NCBI RefSeq assembly: GCF_963678635.1
Contig: NC_087066.1
Location: 950,201-1,014,200 of the forward strand
DNA: 64,000 nucleotides
Source: Symsagittifera roscoffensis
Taxonomy: Eukaryota > Xenacoelomorpha > Acoela > Convolutidae
Direction of reading: 5' to 3'
Part shown: one piece after another, positions 1-12,700 of the stretch
Layout of the letters: each line of letters begins with the position of its first letter
How positions within the stretch are numbered: position 1 is the first letter of the stretch
Notes under the pieces: model-generated
Database searches by the model: none
Seen by the model: the letters and a program-made list of their open reading frames with translations, nothing else
Told to the model about the DNA's origin: nothing
Translations under genes and position numbers: made by a program

Positions 1-603
1 TGTTGTATAATAGACGTTTTTTGGTTCTCGCTAGGGAAATTAAGCTTCGCATTTTCCTTCAATTTTTTGGAGCTGAATCTATTGTTATTTGTGATGAGCT
101 TAATCCATTCTCTGAATCGGGTAATGGGATCTGCAAGGAAACGTACTGTTGCTTTATGATCCCTGTACCTGGTGATTTACTGTACAAATTCTGGTGCATA
201 TACTACAATTTAAAGCGAAATGACATACCAGCGATTTCAGGCTGTACTTTCCACAAATCCTTTCTAAAGCTTCTGGGAATTGGTTTAAGTTGAATGTTAC
301 TCGGTTTCTTATCAATCCTTTTGTATCCTGTTTTTTTTTCTGCAGCTTTTGGAATCTTTTTTGTTGTGCTCGGTTATTTTGATGTATCGATTTCTGGGTA
401 CATTGATTCAAATCTCTTAAAAGTGACTTTTGGAGATATACTAGTCAATATTTTAAATATTTTTTCCTGTAAGCCTATCAATTTTAACCTGTTTTTATTC
501 GTTCTCTAATTAAGGTCGTTTAAATCAGGAAATGGATATTTCTCCGTTTCAAGTTTCAAAATTTTAGTTCACATTTCTCGATTCTGTTCAGTTGAATTTT
601 TTC
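1..603 (+). repeat. Satellite monomer 1 (603 bp), left edge, hybrid of dimer halves
   Basis: Full-length monomer starting exactly at phase zero. Its first half (CTCGCTAGGGAAATTAAG, ATGAGCTTAATCCATTCTC, TTATGATCCCTG, AATTCTGGTGCATATAC) resembles the long member of the following dimers. Its second half, from about base 294, carries the GATATACTAGTCAATATT and TCGATTCTG variants of the short member. It therefore looks like the full-length parent or a recombinant of the two classes. The array continues beyond base 1. Confidence 0.9.
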
Positions 604-1728
604 TGTTGTATAATAGACGTTTTTTGGTTCTCGCTAATGAAATTAAGCTTCGCATTTTCCTTCAATTTTTTTGGAACTGAATCTGTTGTTATTTGTGATG
701 AGCTTAATCCATTCTCTGAATCGGGTAATGGGATCTGCAAGGAAACGTATTGTTGCTTTATGATCCCTGTACCTGGTGATTAACTGTACAAATTCTGGTG
801 CATATACTACAATTTAAAGCGAAATGACATACCAGCGATTTCAGGCTGTACTTTCCACAAATCTTTTCTAAAGCTTCTGGGAATTGGTTTAAGTTGAATG
901 TTACTCGGTTTCTTATCAATCTTTTTGTGTCTTGTTTTTTGTGCAGCTTTTCGAATCTTTTTTGTTGTGTTCGAATAATTTGAAGTATCGATTTCTGGGT
1001 ACATTGATTCAAATCTCCTAAAAGTGACTTTTGGAGAAATACTATTCAATATTTTTAGTATTTTCTCCTGTAAGCCAATCAATTTTAACTTGTTTCTTAT
1101 ACGTTTTCTAATTAAGGTCGTTTAAATCAGGAAATGGATATTTCTCTGTTTCAAGTTTCAAAATTTTAGTTCACATTTCGCGGTTCTGTTCAGTTGAATA
1201 TTTTCTGTTGTATAATAGACGTTTTTGGGATTTGCAAGGCAACGGGTAATGGGATTTGCAAGGAAACGTTTTGTTGCTCTGTGATCCCTGTATCTGGTGA
1301 TTTACTGTACAAAGTCTGATGCACATACTACATTTTAAAGCGAAATGACATACCAGCGATTTCAGGCTGTACTTTCCACAAATCCTTTCTAAAGCTTCTG
1401 GGAATTGGTTTAAGTTGAATGTTACTCGGTTTCTTATCAATCCTTTTGTATCCTGTTTTTTTTTCTGCAGCTTTTGGAATCTTTTTTGTTGTGCTCGGTT
1501 ATTTTGATGTATCGATTTCTGGGTACATTGATTCAAATCTCTTAAAAGTGACTTTTGGAGATATACTAGTCAATATTTTAAATATTTTTTCCTGTAAGCC
1601 TATCAATTTTAACCTGTTTTTATTCGTTCTCTAATTAAGGTCGTTTAAATCAGGAAATGGATATTTCTCCGTTTCAAGTTTCAAAATTTTAGTTCACATT
1701 TCTCGATTCTGTTCAGTTGAATTTTTTC
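604..1728 (+). repeat. 1126-bp dimeric HOR, copy 1 (602 + 523 bp)
   Basis: Long monomer 604-1205 (GGAGAAATACTATTCAA and CGCGGTTCTG variants) followed by short monomer 1206-1728. The short member lacks ~80 bp between phase +20 and the GGGTAATGGG block and has a 17-bp filler there (1227-1243). Compared with the next copies this one has small differences such as AAGCCAATC at ~1072 instead of AAGCCTATC and one T fewer at ~1220-1226. Confidence 0.95.
1227..1243 (+). other. 17-bp filler at the deletion joint of the short monomer (six sister copies)
   Basis: In the short monomer the region from phase +21 to the GGGTAATGGG block is missing and replaced by GGGATTTGCAAGGCAAC, followed directly by GGGTAATGGGATTTGCAAGG. 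The filler is a one-base variant of the downstream GGGATTTGCAAGGAAAC, so it is a local partial duplication. The same joint is at 2353-2369, 3480-3496, 4606-4622, 5722-5738 and 8006-8022, so one event was later amplified. Confidence 0.9.
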
Positions 1729-2854
1729 TGTTGTATAATAGACGTTTTTTGGTTCTCGCTAATGAAATTAAGCTTCGCATTTTCCTTCAATTTTTTTGGA
1801 ACTGAATCTGTTGTTATTTGTGATGAGCTTAATCCATTCTCTGAATCGGGTAATGGGATCTGCAAGGAAACGTATTGTTGCTTTATGATCCCTGTACCTG
1901 GTGATTTACTGTACAAATTCTGGTGCATATACTACAATTTAAAGCGAAATGACATACCAGCGATTTCAGGCTGTACTTTCCACAAATCTTTTCTAAAGCT
2001 TCTGGGAATTGGTTTAAGTTGAATGTTACTCGGTTTCTTATCAATCTTTTTGTGTCTTGTTTTTTGTGCAGCTTTTCGAATCTTTTTTGTTGTGTTCGAA
2101 TAATTTGAAGTATCGATTTCTGGGTACATTGATTCAAATCTCCTAAAAGTGACTTTTGGAGAAATACTATTCAATATTTTTAGTATTTTCTCCTGTAAGC
2201 CTATCAATTTTAACTTGTTTCTTATACGTTTTCTAATTAAGGTCGTTTAAATCAGGAAATGGATATTTCTCTGTTTCAAGTTTCAAAATTTTAGTTCACA
2301 TTTCGCGGTTCTGTTCAGTTGAATTTTTTCTGTTGTATAATAGACGTTTTTTGGGATTTGCAAGGCAACGGGTAATGGGATTTGCAAGGAAACGTTTTGT
2401 TGCTCTGTGATCCCTGTATCTGGTGATTTACTGTACAAAGTCTGATGCACATACTACATTTTAAAGCGAAATGACATACCAGCGATTTCAGGCTGTACTT
2501 TCCACAAATCCTTTCTAAAGCTTCTGGGAATTGGTTTAAGTTGAATGTTACTCGGTTTCTTATCAATCCTTTTGTATCCTGTTTTTTTTTCTGCAGCTTT
2601 TGGAATCTTTTTTGTTGTGCTCGGTTATTTTGATGTATCGATTTCTGGGTACATTGATTCAAATCTCTTAAAAGTGACTTTTGGAGATATACTAGTCAAT
2701 ATTTTAAATATTTTTTCCTGTAAGCCTATCAATTTTAACCTGTTTTTATTCGTTCTCTAATTAAGGTCGTTTAAATCAGGAAATGGATATTTCTCCGTTT
2801 CAAGTTTCAAAATTTTAGTTCACATTTCTCGATTCTGTTCAGTTGAATTTTTTC
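1729..2854 (+). repeat. 1126-bp dimeric HOR, copy 2 (602 + 524 bp)
   Basis: Long monomer 1729-2330 and short monomer 2331-2854. Nearly identical to the copies on either side by eye, which indicates recent amplification of the two-monomer unit. Filler in the short member lies at 2353-2369. Confidence 0.95.
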
Positions 2855-3981
2855 TGTTGTATAATAGACGTTTTTTGGTTCTCGCTAATGAAATTAAGCT
2901 TCGCATTTTCCTTCAATTTTTTTTGGAACTGAATCTGTTGTTATTTGTGATGAGCTTAATCCATTCTCTGAATCGGGTAATGGGATCTGCAAGGAAACGT
3001 ATTGTTGCTTTATGATCCCTGTACCTGGTGATTTACTGTACAAATTCTGGTGCATATACTACAATTTAAAGCGAAATGACATACCAGCGATTTCAGGCTG
3101 TACTTTCCACAAATCTTTTCTAAAGCTTCTGGGAATTGGTTTAAGTTGAATGTTACTCGGTTTCTTATCAATCTTTTTGTGTCTTGTTTTTTGTGCAGCT
3201 TTTCGAATCTTTTTTGTTGTGTTCGAATAATTTGAAGTATCGATTTCTGGGTACATTGATTCAAATCTCCTAAAAGTGACTTTTGGAGAAATACTATTCA
3301 ATATTTTTAGTATTTTCTCCTGTAAGCCTATCAATTTTAACTTGTTTCTTATACGTTTTCTAATTAAGGTCGTTTAAATCAGGAAATGGATATTTCTCTG
3401 TTTCAAGTTTCAAAATTTTAGTTCACATTTCGCGGTTCTGTTCAGTTGAATATTTTCTGTTGTATAATAGACGTTTTTTGGGATTTGCAAGGCAACGGGT
3501 AATGGGATTTGCAAGGAAATGTTTTGTTGCTCTGTGATCCCTGTATCTGGTGATTTACTGTACAAAGTCTGATGCACATACTACATTTTAAAGCGAAATG
3601 ACATACCAGCGATTTCAGGCTGTACTTTCCACAAATCCTTTTTAAAGCTTCTGGGAATTGGTTTAAGTTGAATGTTACTCGGTTTCTTATCAATCCTTTT
3701 GTATCCTGTTTTTTTTTCTGCAGCTTTTGGAATCTTTTTTGTTGTGCTCGGTTATTTTGATGTATCGATTTCTGGGTACATTGATTCAAATCTCTTAAAA
3801 GTGACTTTTGGAGATATACTAGTCAGTATTTTAAATATTTTTTCCTGTAAGCCTATCAATTTTAACCTGTTTTTATTCGTTCTCTAATTAAGGTCGTTTA
3901 AATCAGGAAATGGATATTTCTCCGTTTCAAGTTTCAAAATTTTAGTTCACATTTCTCGATTCTGTTCAGTTGAATTTTTTC
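2855..3981 (+). repeat. 1126-bp dimeric HOR, copy 3 (603 + 524 bp)
   Basis: Long monomer 2855-3457 (one extra T in the T run near 2925) and short monomer 3458-3981 with filler at 3480-3496. Private single-base changes include GGAAATGTTTTG at ~3517 for GGAAACG, TTTTTAAAGC at ~3639 for TTTCTAAAGC, and GTCAGTATT at ~3823 for GTCAATATT. Confidence 0.95.
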
Positions 3982-5097
3982 TGTTGTATAATAGACGTTT
4001 TTTGGTTCTCGCTAATGAAATTAAGCTTCGCATTTTCCTTCAATTTTTTTGGAACTGAATCTGTTGTTATTTGTGATGAGCTTAATCCATTCTCTGAATC
4101 GGGTAATGGGATCTGCAAGGAAACGTATTGTTGCTTTATGATCCCTGTACCTGGTGATTTACTGTACAAATTCTGGTGCATATACTACAATTTAAAGCGA
4201 AATGACATACCAGCGATTTCAGGCTGTACTTTCCACAAATCTTTTCTAAAGCTTCTGGGAATTGGTTTAAGTTGAATGTTACTCGGTTTCTTATCAATCT
4301 TTTTGTGTCTTGTTTTTTGTGCAGCTTTTCGAATCTTTTTTGTTGTGTTCGAATAATTTGAAGTATCGATTTCTGGGTACATTGATTCAAATCTCCTAAA
4401 AGTGACTTTTGGAGAAATACTATTCAATATTTTTAGTATTTTCTCCTGTAAGCCTATCAATTTTAACTTGTTTCTTATACGTTTTCTAATTAAGGTCGTT
4501 TAAATCAGGAAATGGATATTTCTCTGTTTCAAGTTTCAAAATTTTAGTTCACATTTCGCGGTTCTGTTCAGTTGAATATTTTCTGTTGTATAATAGACGT
4601 TTTTTGGGATTTGCAAGGCAACGGGTAATGGGATTTGCAAGGAAACGTTTTGTTGCTCTGTGATCCCTGTATCTGGTGATTTACTGTACAAAGTCTGATG
4701 CACATACTACATTTTAAAGCAAAATGACATACCGACGATTTCAGGCTGTACTTTCCACAAATTTTTTCTAAAGCCTCTGGGATTTGGTTGCAGTTGAATA
4801 TTACTGGGTTTCTTATAGATAATTTTGTATCTTGTGTTTTGTGCTGCGTTTGGAATATTTTTTGTTGTGCTCGTATGATTTGATAAGTGGGTTTCGGGGT
4901 CGATTGATTAAAATCTTTTTAAAGTGAGTTTTGGAGATACACTCTTTAGACTTTGATTATTTCACCCTTCAAGCCTATTATTTTTAACCTGATTTTTATG
5001 CGTTCTGTTATTGAGGTCGTTTGAATCAGGAATTTCTCCGTTTCAAGTTTCAAATTTTCAGTGCAACTTTTTCGATTCTGTTCAGTTGAATTTTTTC
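3982..5097 (+). repeat. 1126-bp dimeric HOR, copy 4, switching into another subfamily (602 + 514 bp)
   Basis: Long monomer 3982-4583 matches copies 1-3. The short monomer 4584-5097 begins like them, including filler at 4606-4622, but from ~4720 changes to a different subfamily (CATACCGACGATTTCAG, AAGCCTCTGGGATTTGG, TTATAGATAATTTTG) and is 10 bp shorter. The switch point is the right boundary of the pure dimer array and suggests recombination between subfamilies. Confidence 0.92.
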
Positions 5098-7455
5098 TTT
5101 TGTATAATAGTTGTTTTGTTCTCGCTAAGAAAATTAAGCTTCGCATTTTCGTTCAACTTGTTGGAACTGAATCAGTTGTTGTTATTTGTGATGAATAAAA
5201 TCCATTCTTTGAATCGGGTAATGGGATTTGCAAGGAAACGTTTTGTTGCTTTGTGATCCCTGTACCTGGAGATTTACTGTACAAAGTCTGATGCATATAC
5301 TATAATTTAAAGCAAATTGGCATACCGGCGATTTCAGGCTGTACTTTCCACAAATCTTTTCTAAAGCTTCTGGGAATTGGTTTAAGTTGAATGTTACTCG
5401 GTTTCTTATCAATCTTTTTGTGTCTTGTTTTTTGTGCAGCTTTTCGAATCTTTTTTGTTGTGTTCGAATAATTTGAAGTATCGATTTCTGGGTACATTGA
5501 TTCAAATCTCCTAAAAGTGACTTTTGGAGAAATACTATTCAATATTTTTAGTATTTTCTCCTGTAAGCCTATCAATTTTAACTTGTTTCTTATACGTTTT
5601 CTAATTAAGGTCGTTTAAATCAGGAAATGGATATTTCTCTGTTTCAAGTTTCAAAATTTTAGTTCACATTTCGCGGTTCTGTTCAGTTGAATATTTTTCT
5701 GTTGTATAATAGACGTTTTTTGGGATTTGCAAGGCAACGGGTAATGGGATTTGCAAGGAAACGTTTTGTTGCTCTGTGATCCCTGTATCTGGTGATTTAC
5801 TGTACAAAGTCTGATGCACATACTACATTTTAAAGCAAAATGACATACCGACGATTTCAGGCTGTACTTTCCACAAATTTTTTCTAAAGCCTCTGGGATT
5901 TGGTTGCAGTTGAATATTACTGGGTTTCTTATAGATAATTTTGTATCTTGTGTTTTGTGCTGCGTTTGGAATATTTTTTGTTGTGCTCGTATGATTTGAT
6001 AAGTGGATTTCGGGGTCGATTGATTAAAATCTTTTTAAAGTGAGTTTTGGAGATACACTCTTTAGACTTTGATTATTTCACCCTTCAAGCCTATTATTTT
6101 TAACCTGATTTTTATGCGTTCTGTTATTGAGGTCGTTTGAATCAGGAATTTCTCCGTTTCAAGTTTCAAATTTTCAGTGCAACTTTTTCGATTCTGTTCA
6201 GTTGAATGTTTTCTGTTGTATAATAGTTGTTTTGTTCTCGCTAAGAAAATTAAGCTTCGCATTTTCATTCAACTTGTTGGAACTGAATCAGTTGTTGTTA
6301 TTTGTGATGAATAAAATCCATTCTTTGAATCGGGTAATGGGATTTGCAAGGAAACGTTTTGTTGCTTTGTGATCCCTGTACCTGGTGATTTACTGTAAAA
6401 AGTCTGATGCATATACTATAATTTAAAGCAAATTGGCATACCGGCGATTCCAGGCTGTACTTACCACAAATTTTTTCCAAAGCTTCTGGGAATTAGTTTC
6501 AGTTGAATAGTACTCGGTTTCTTGTCAATCTTTTTCTATCTTGTTTTTTGTGCAGCTTTTGGATTTTTTTTTGTTGTGCTCGTATAATTTGATAAGTGTG
6601 GCATTGTGGGTCGATTGATTAAAATCTCTTCAAATTGAATTTTGGAGATATACCTTTTAGAGTTTGAATATTTCACCCTGCAAGCGAATCAATTTGAACC
6701 TGATTTTTATGCGTTCTTCAATTGAGGTCGTTTGAATCAGGAATTCGATATTTCTCCGTTTCAAGTTCGAAAGTTTTAGTAGTTTTTTTTCGATTCTGTT
6801 CAGTTAATGTTTTCTGTTGAATAATAGTTGTTTTGTTCTCGCTAAGAAAATCAAGCTTCGCATTTTTGTTCAAATTGTTTGGAACTGAATCAGTTGTTGT
6901 TATGTGTGATGTATAAAATCCATTCTTTGAATCGGGTAATGGGATTTGCAAGGAAACGTTTTGTTGCTTTGTGATCCCTGTACCTGGTGATTTACTGTAC
7001 AAAGTCCGATGCATATACTACAATTTAAAGCAAAATGGCATACCGTCGATTCCAGGGTGTACTACACACAAATCTTTTCCAACGTTCCTGGGATTTGGTT
7101 TCAGTTGAATATTACTCGGTTTCTTGTCAATCTTTTTCTATCTTGTTTTTTGTGCAGCTTTTGGACTCTTTTTTGTTGTGCTCGTATAATTTGATAAGTG
7201 TGGCATTGTGGGTCGATTGATTAAAATCTCTTCAAATTGAATTTTGGAGATATACCTTTTAGAGTTTGAATATTTCACCCGGCAAGCGAATCAATTTGAA
7301 CCTGATTTTTATGCGTTCTGCAATTGAGGTCGTTTGAATCAGGAATTCGATATTTCTCCGTTTCATGTTCGAAAGTTTTAGTAGTTTTTTTTCGATTCTG
7401 TTCAGTTAATGTTTTCTGTTGTATAATAGTTGTTTTGTTCTCGCTAAGAAAATTA
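5098..7455 (+). repeat. 2285-bp tetrameric HOR, copy 1 (602 + 514 + 601 + 602 bp)
   Basis: Monomer starts 5098, 5700, 6214, 6815, then the first 39 bp of the next monomer. The second member is the same short type as in the dimers (filler 5722-5738). The first member is hybrid: a c-type start (CTCGCTAAGAAAATTAAG) joined to the GAGAAATACTATTC 3' half of the dimer family. Clear correspondence with copy 2 starts near 5212, with shared rare variants CCTGGAGATTTAC at ~5276 and 7553 and CACCCGGCAAGCG at 7277 and 9562, giving a period of 2284-2285 bp. Confidence 0.93.
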
Positions 7456-7496
7456 TTTAGTTATTGTTATTTGTGGTGAGTTTAATCCATTCTCTG
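7417..7496 (+). other. HOR boundary joint inside a 567-bp monomer
   Basis: CTCGCTAAGAAAATTA (c-type, end of copy 1) is followed at 7456 by TTTAGTTATTGTTATTTG and GGTGAGTTTAATCCATTCTC, which belongs to the left-hand dimer family. About 35 bp including the AAGCTTCGC block are lost. This joint separates the two 2285-bp tetramer copies. Confidence 0.85.
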
Positions 7497-9740
7497 AATC
7501 GGGTAATGGGATTTGCAAGGAAACGTTTTGTTGCTTTGTGATCCCTGTACCTGGAGATTTACTGTACAAAGTCTGATGCATATACTATAATTTAAAGCAA
7601 ATTGGCATACCGGAGATTTCAGGCTGTACTTTCCACAAATCTTTTCTAAAGCTTCTGGGAATTGGTTTAAGTTGAATGTTACTCGGTTTCTTATCAATCT
7701 TTTTGTGTCTTGTTTTTTGTGCAGCTTTTCGAATCTTTTTTGTTGTGTTCGAATAATTTGAAGTATCGATTTCTGGGTACATTGATTCAAATCTCCTAAA
7801 AGTGACTTTTGGAGAAATACTATTCAATATTTTTAGTATTTTCTCCTGTAAGCCTATCAATTTTAACTTGTTTCTTATACGTTTTCTAATTAAGGTCGTT
7901 TAAATCAGGAAATGGATATTTCTCTGTTTCAAGTTTCAAAATTTTAGTTCACATTTCGCGGTTCTGTTCAGTTGAATATTTTCTGTTGTATAATAGACGT
8001 TTTTTGGGATTTGCAAGGCAACGGGTAATGGGATTTGCAAGGAAACGTTTTGTTGCTCTGTGATCCCTGTATCTGGTGATTTACTGTACAAAGTCTGATG
8101 CACATACTACATTTTAAAGCAAAATGACATACCGACGATTTCAGGCTGTACTTTCCACAAATTTTTTCTAAAGCCTCTGGGATTTGGTTGCAGTTGAATA
8201 TTACTGGGTTTCTTATAGATAATTTTGTATCTTGTGTTTTGTGCTGCGTTTGGAATATTTTTTGTTGTGCTCGTATGATTTGATAAGTGGATTTCGGGGT
8301 CGATTGATTAAAATCTTTTTAAAGTGAGTTTTGGAGATACACTCTTTAGACTTTGATTATTTCACCCTTCAAGCCTATTATTTTTAACCTGATTTTTATG
8401 CGTTCTGTTATTGAGGTCGTTTGAATCAGGAATTTCTCCGTTTCAAGTTTCAAATTTTCAGTGCAACTTTTTCGATTCTGTTCAGTTGAATGTTTTCTGT
8501 TGTATAATAGTTGTTTTGTTCTCGCTAAGAAAATTAAGCTTCGCATTTTCGTTCAACTTGTTGGAACTGAATCAGTTGTTGTTATTTGTGATGAATAAAA
8601 TCCATTCTTTGAATCGGGTAATGGGATTTGCAAGGAAACGTTTTGTTGCTTTGTGATCCCTGTACCTGGTGATTTACTGTAAAAAGTCTGATGCATATAC
8701 TATAATTTAAAGCAAATTGGCATACCGGCGATTCCAGGCTGTACTTACCACAAATTTTTTCCAAAGCTTCTGGGAATTAGTTTCAGTTGAATAGTACTCG
8801 GTTTCTTGTCAATTTTTTTCTATCTTGTTTTTTGTGCAGCTTTTGGATTTTTTTTTTGTTGTGCTCGTATAATTTGATAAGTGTGGCATTGTGGGTCGAT
8901 TGATTAAAATCTCTTCAAATTGAATTTTGGAGATATACCTTTTAGAGTTTGAATATTTCACCCTGCAAGCGAATCAATTTGAACCTGATTTTTATGCGTT
9001 CTGCAATTGAGGTCGTTTGAATCAGGAATTCGATATTTCTCCGTTTCAAGTTCGAAAGTTTTAGTAGTTTTTTTTCGATTCTGTTCAGTTAATGTTTTCT
9101 GTTGAATAATAGTTGTTTTGTTCTCGCTAAGAAAATCAAGCTTCGCATTTTTGTTCAAATTGTTTGGAACTGAATCAGTTGTTGTTATGTGTGATGTATA
9201 AAATCCATTCTTTGAATCGGGTAATGGGATTTGCAAGGAAACGTTTTGTTGCTTTGTGATCCCTGTACCTGGTGATTTACTGTACAAAGTCCGATGCATA
9301 TACTACAATTTAAAGCAAAATGGCATACCGTCGATTCCAGGGTGTACTACACACAAATCTTTTCCAACGTTCCTGGGATTTGGTTTCAGTTGAATATTAC
9401 TCGGTTTCTTGTCAATCTTTTTCTATCTTGTTTTTTGTGCAGCTTTTGGACTCTTTTTTGTTGTGCTCGTATAATTTGATAAGTGTGGCATTGTGGGTCG
9501 ATTGATTAAAATCTCTTCAAATTGAATTTTGGAGATATACCTTTTAGAGTTTGAATATTTCACCCGGCAAGCGAATCAATTTGAACCTGATTTTTATGCG
9601 TTCTGCAATTGAGGTCGTTTGAATCAGGAATTCGATATTTCTCCGTTTCATGTTCGAAAGTTTTAGTAGTTTTTTTTCGATTCTGTTCAGTTAATGTTTT
9701 CTGTTGTATAATAGTTGTTTTGTTCTCGCTAAGAAAATTA
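7456..9740 (+). repeat. 2285-bp tetrameric HOR, copy 2 (567 + 514 + 602 + 602 bp)
   Basis: Monomer starts 7417, 7984, 8498, 9100. It repeats copy 1 member by member, including the short monomer (filler 8006-8022) and the 1-bp shorter CAGTTAATG variant. The first monomer is only 567 bp because the joint at 7455-7456 lost about 35 bp. Differences from copy 1 are mostly single bases or T-run length changes, for example at ~8812 and ~8850. Confidence 0.92.
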
Positions 9741-12700
9741 AGCTTCGCATTTTTGTTCAACTTGTTTGGAACTGAATCAGTTGTTGTTATGTGTGATGTA
9801 TAAAATCCATTCTTTGAATCGGGTAATGGGATTTGCAAGGAAACGTTTTGTTGCTTTGTGACCCCTGTACCTGGTGATTTACTGTACAAAGTCCGATGCA
9901 TATACTACAATTTAAAGCAAAATGGCATACCGTCGATTCCAGGGTGTACTACACACAAATCTTTTCCCACGTTCCTGGGATTTGGTTTCAGTTGAATATT
10001 ACTCGGTTTCTTGTCAATCTTTTTCTATCTTGTTTTTTGTGCAGCTTTTGGGCTCTTTTTTGTTGTGCTCGTTTAATTTGATAAGTGTGGAATTGTGGGT
10101 CGATTGATTAAAATCTCTTCAAATTGAATTTTGGAGATATACCTTTTAGAGTTTGAATATTTCACCCTGCAAGCGAATCAATTTTAACCTGATTTTTATG
10201 CGTTCTGTAATTGAGGTCGTTTGAATCAGGAAGACGATATTTCTTCGTTTCAAGTTTCAAAGTTATAGTAGTTTTTTTCGATTCTGTTCAGTTAATGTTT
10301 TCTATTGTATAATAGTTGTTTTGTTCTCGCGAAGAAAATTAGGCTTCGCATTTTCGTTCAACTTGTTTGGAACTGAATCAGTTGTTGTTATGTGTGATGA
10401 ATAAAATCCATTCCTTGAATCGGGTAATGGGATTTGCAAGGAAACGTTTTGTTGCTTTGTGATCCCTGTACCTGGTGATTTACTGTAAAAAGTCTGATGC
10501 ATATACTACAATTTAAAGCAAAATGGCATACCGTCGATTCCAGGGTGTACTACACACAAATCTTTCCCAAAGTTCCTGGGAATGGGTTTCAGTTGAATAT
10601 TACTCGGTTTCTTGTCAATCTTTTTCTATCTTGTTTTTTGTGCAGCTTTTGGACTCTTTTTTGTTGTGCTCGTATAATTTGATAAGTGTGGAATTGTGGG
10701 TCGATTGATTAAAATCTCTTCAAATTGAATTTTGGAGATATACCTTTTAGAGTTTGAATATTTCACCCTGCAAGCTAATCAATTTTAACCTGATTTTTAT
10801 GCGTTCTGTAATTGAGGTCGTTTGAATCAGGAATTCGATATTTCTCCGTTTCAAGTTTCAAAGTTTTAGTAGTTTTTTTTCCGATTCTGTTCAGTTAATG
10901 TTTTCTGTTGTATAATAGTTGTTTTGTTCTCGCGAAGAAAATTAGGCTTCGCATTTTCGTTCAACTTGTTTGGAACTGAATCAGTAGTTGTTATGTGTGA
11001 TGAATAAAATCCATTCTTTGAATCGGGTAATGGGATTTGCAAGGAAACGTTTTGTTGCTTTGTGATCCCTGTACCTGGTGATTTACTGTAAAAAGTCTGA
11101 TGCATATACTACAATTTAAAGCAGAATGGCGTTACCGTCGATTCCAGGGTGTACTACACACAAATCTTTTCCAAAGCTCCTGGGAATTGGTTTCAATTGA
11201 ATATTACTCGGTTTCTTGTCAATCTTTTTCTATCTTGTTTTTTGTGAAGCTTTTGGACTCTTTTTTGTTGTGCTCGTATAATTTGATAAGTGTGGAATTG
11301 TGGGTCGATTGATTAAAATCTCTTCAAATTGAATTTTGGAGATATACCTTTTAGAGTTTGAATATTTCACCATGCAAGCGAATCAATTTTAACCTGATTT
11401 TTATGCGTTCTGTAATTGAGGTCGTTTGAATCAGGAATTGGATATTTCTCCGATTCAAGTTTCAAAGTTTTAGTAGTTTTTTTCGATTCTGTTCAGTTAA
11501 TGTTTTCTGTTGTATAATAGTTGTTTTGTTCTCGCTAAGAAAATTAAGCTTCGCATTTTTGTTCAACTTGTTTGGAACTGAATCAGTTGTTGTTATGTGC
11601 GATGAATAAAATCCATTCTTTGAATCGGGTAATGGGATTTGCAAGGAAACGTTGTGTTGCTTTGTGATCCCTGTACCTGGTGATTTACTGTACAAAGTCT
11701 GATGCATATACTACAATTTAAAGCAAAATGGCATACCGTCGATTCCAGGGTGTACTACACACAAATCTTTTCCAAAGTTCCTGGGAATTGGTTTCAGTTG
11801 AATATTACTCGGTTTCTTGTCAATTTTTTTCTAACTTGTTTTTTTTTGTGCAGCTTTTGGACTCTTTTTTGTTGTGCTCGTATAATTTGATAAGTGTGGA
11901 ATTGTGGGTCGATTGATTAAAATCTCTTCAAATTGAATTTTGGAGATATACCTTTTAGAGTTAGAATATTTCACCCTGCAAGCGAATCATTTTTAACCTG
12001 ATTTTTATGCGTTCTGTAATTGAGGTCGTTTGAATCAGGAATTCGATATTTCTCCGTTTCAAGTATCAAAGTTTTTGTAGTTTTTTTCGATTCTGTTCAG
12101 TTAATGTTTTCTGTTGTATAAAAGTTGTTTTGTTCTCGCTAAGAAAATTAAGCTTCGCATTTTCGTTCAACTTGTTTGGAACTGAATCAGTTGTTGTTAT
12201 GTGCGATGAATAAAATCCATTCTTTGAATCGGGCAATGGGTTTTGCATGGAAACGTTTTGTTGCTTTGTGATCCCTGTACCTGGTGATTTACTGTACAAA
12301 GTCTGATGCATATACTACAATTTAAAGCAAAATGGCATACCGTCGATTCCAGGGTTTACTACCCACAAATCTTTTCCAAAGTTCTTGGGAATTGGTTTCA
12401 GTTGAATATTACTCGGTTTCTTGTCAATATTTTCTATCTTGTTTTTTGTGCAGCTTTTGGACTCTTTTTTGTTGTGCTCGTATAATTTGATTAGTGTGGA
12501 ATTGTGGGCCGATTGATTAAAATCTCTTTAAATTGATTTTTTGAGATATACTCTTTAAAGTTTGAATATTTCACCCTGCAAGCGTATCAGTTTTAACCTG
12601 ATTTTTATGCGTTCTGTAATTGAGGTCGTTTGAATCAGGAATTGGATATTTCTCCGTTTCAAGTTTCAAAGTTTTAGTAGTTTTTTCGATTCTGTTCAGT

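Noticed and set aside
294-3887. Identical 71-codon hydrophobic reading frame on + at 294, 1419, 2545 and 3672, looking like a repeated membrane peptide gene
   Set aside because: It repeats because the DNA repeats. It has no associated signals, is T-rich throughout, disappears in other subfamilies, and the 1126-bp period shifts frame each time.
12680-12700. T-runs such as TAGTTTTTTCG as transcription terminators
   Set aside because: They occur in each monomer without a stem before them and with no transcription unit; they reflect the T-rich strand.
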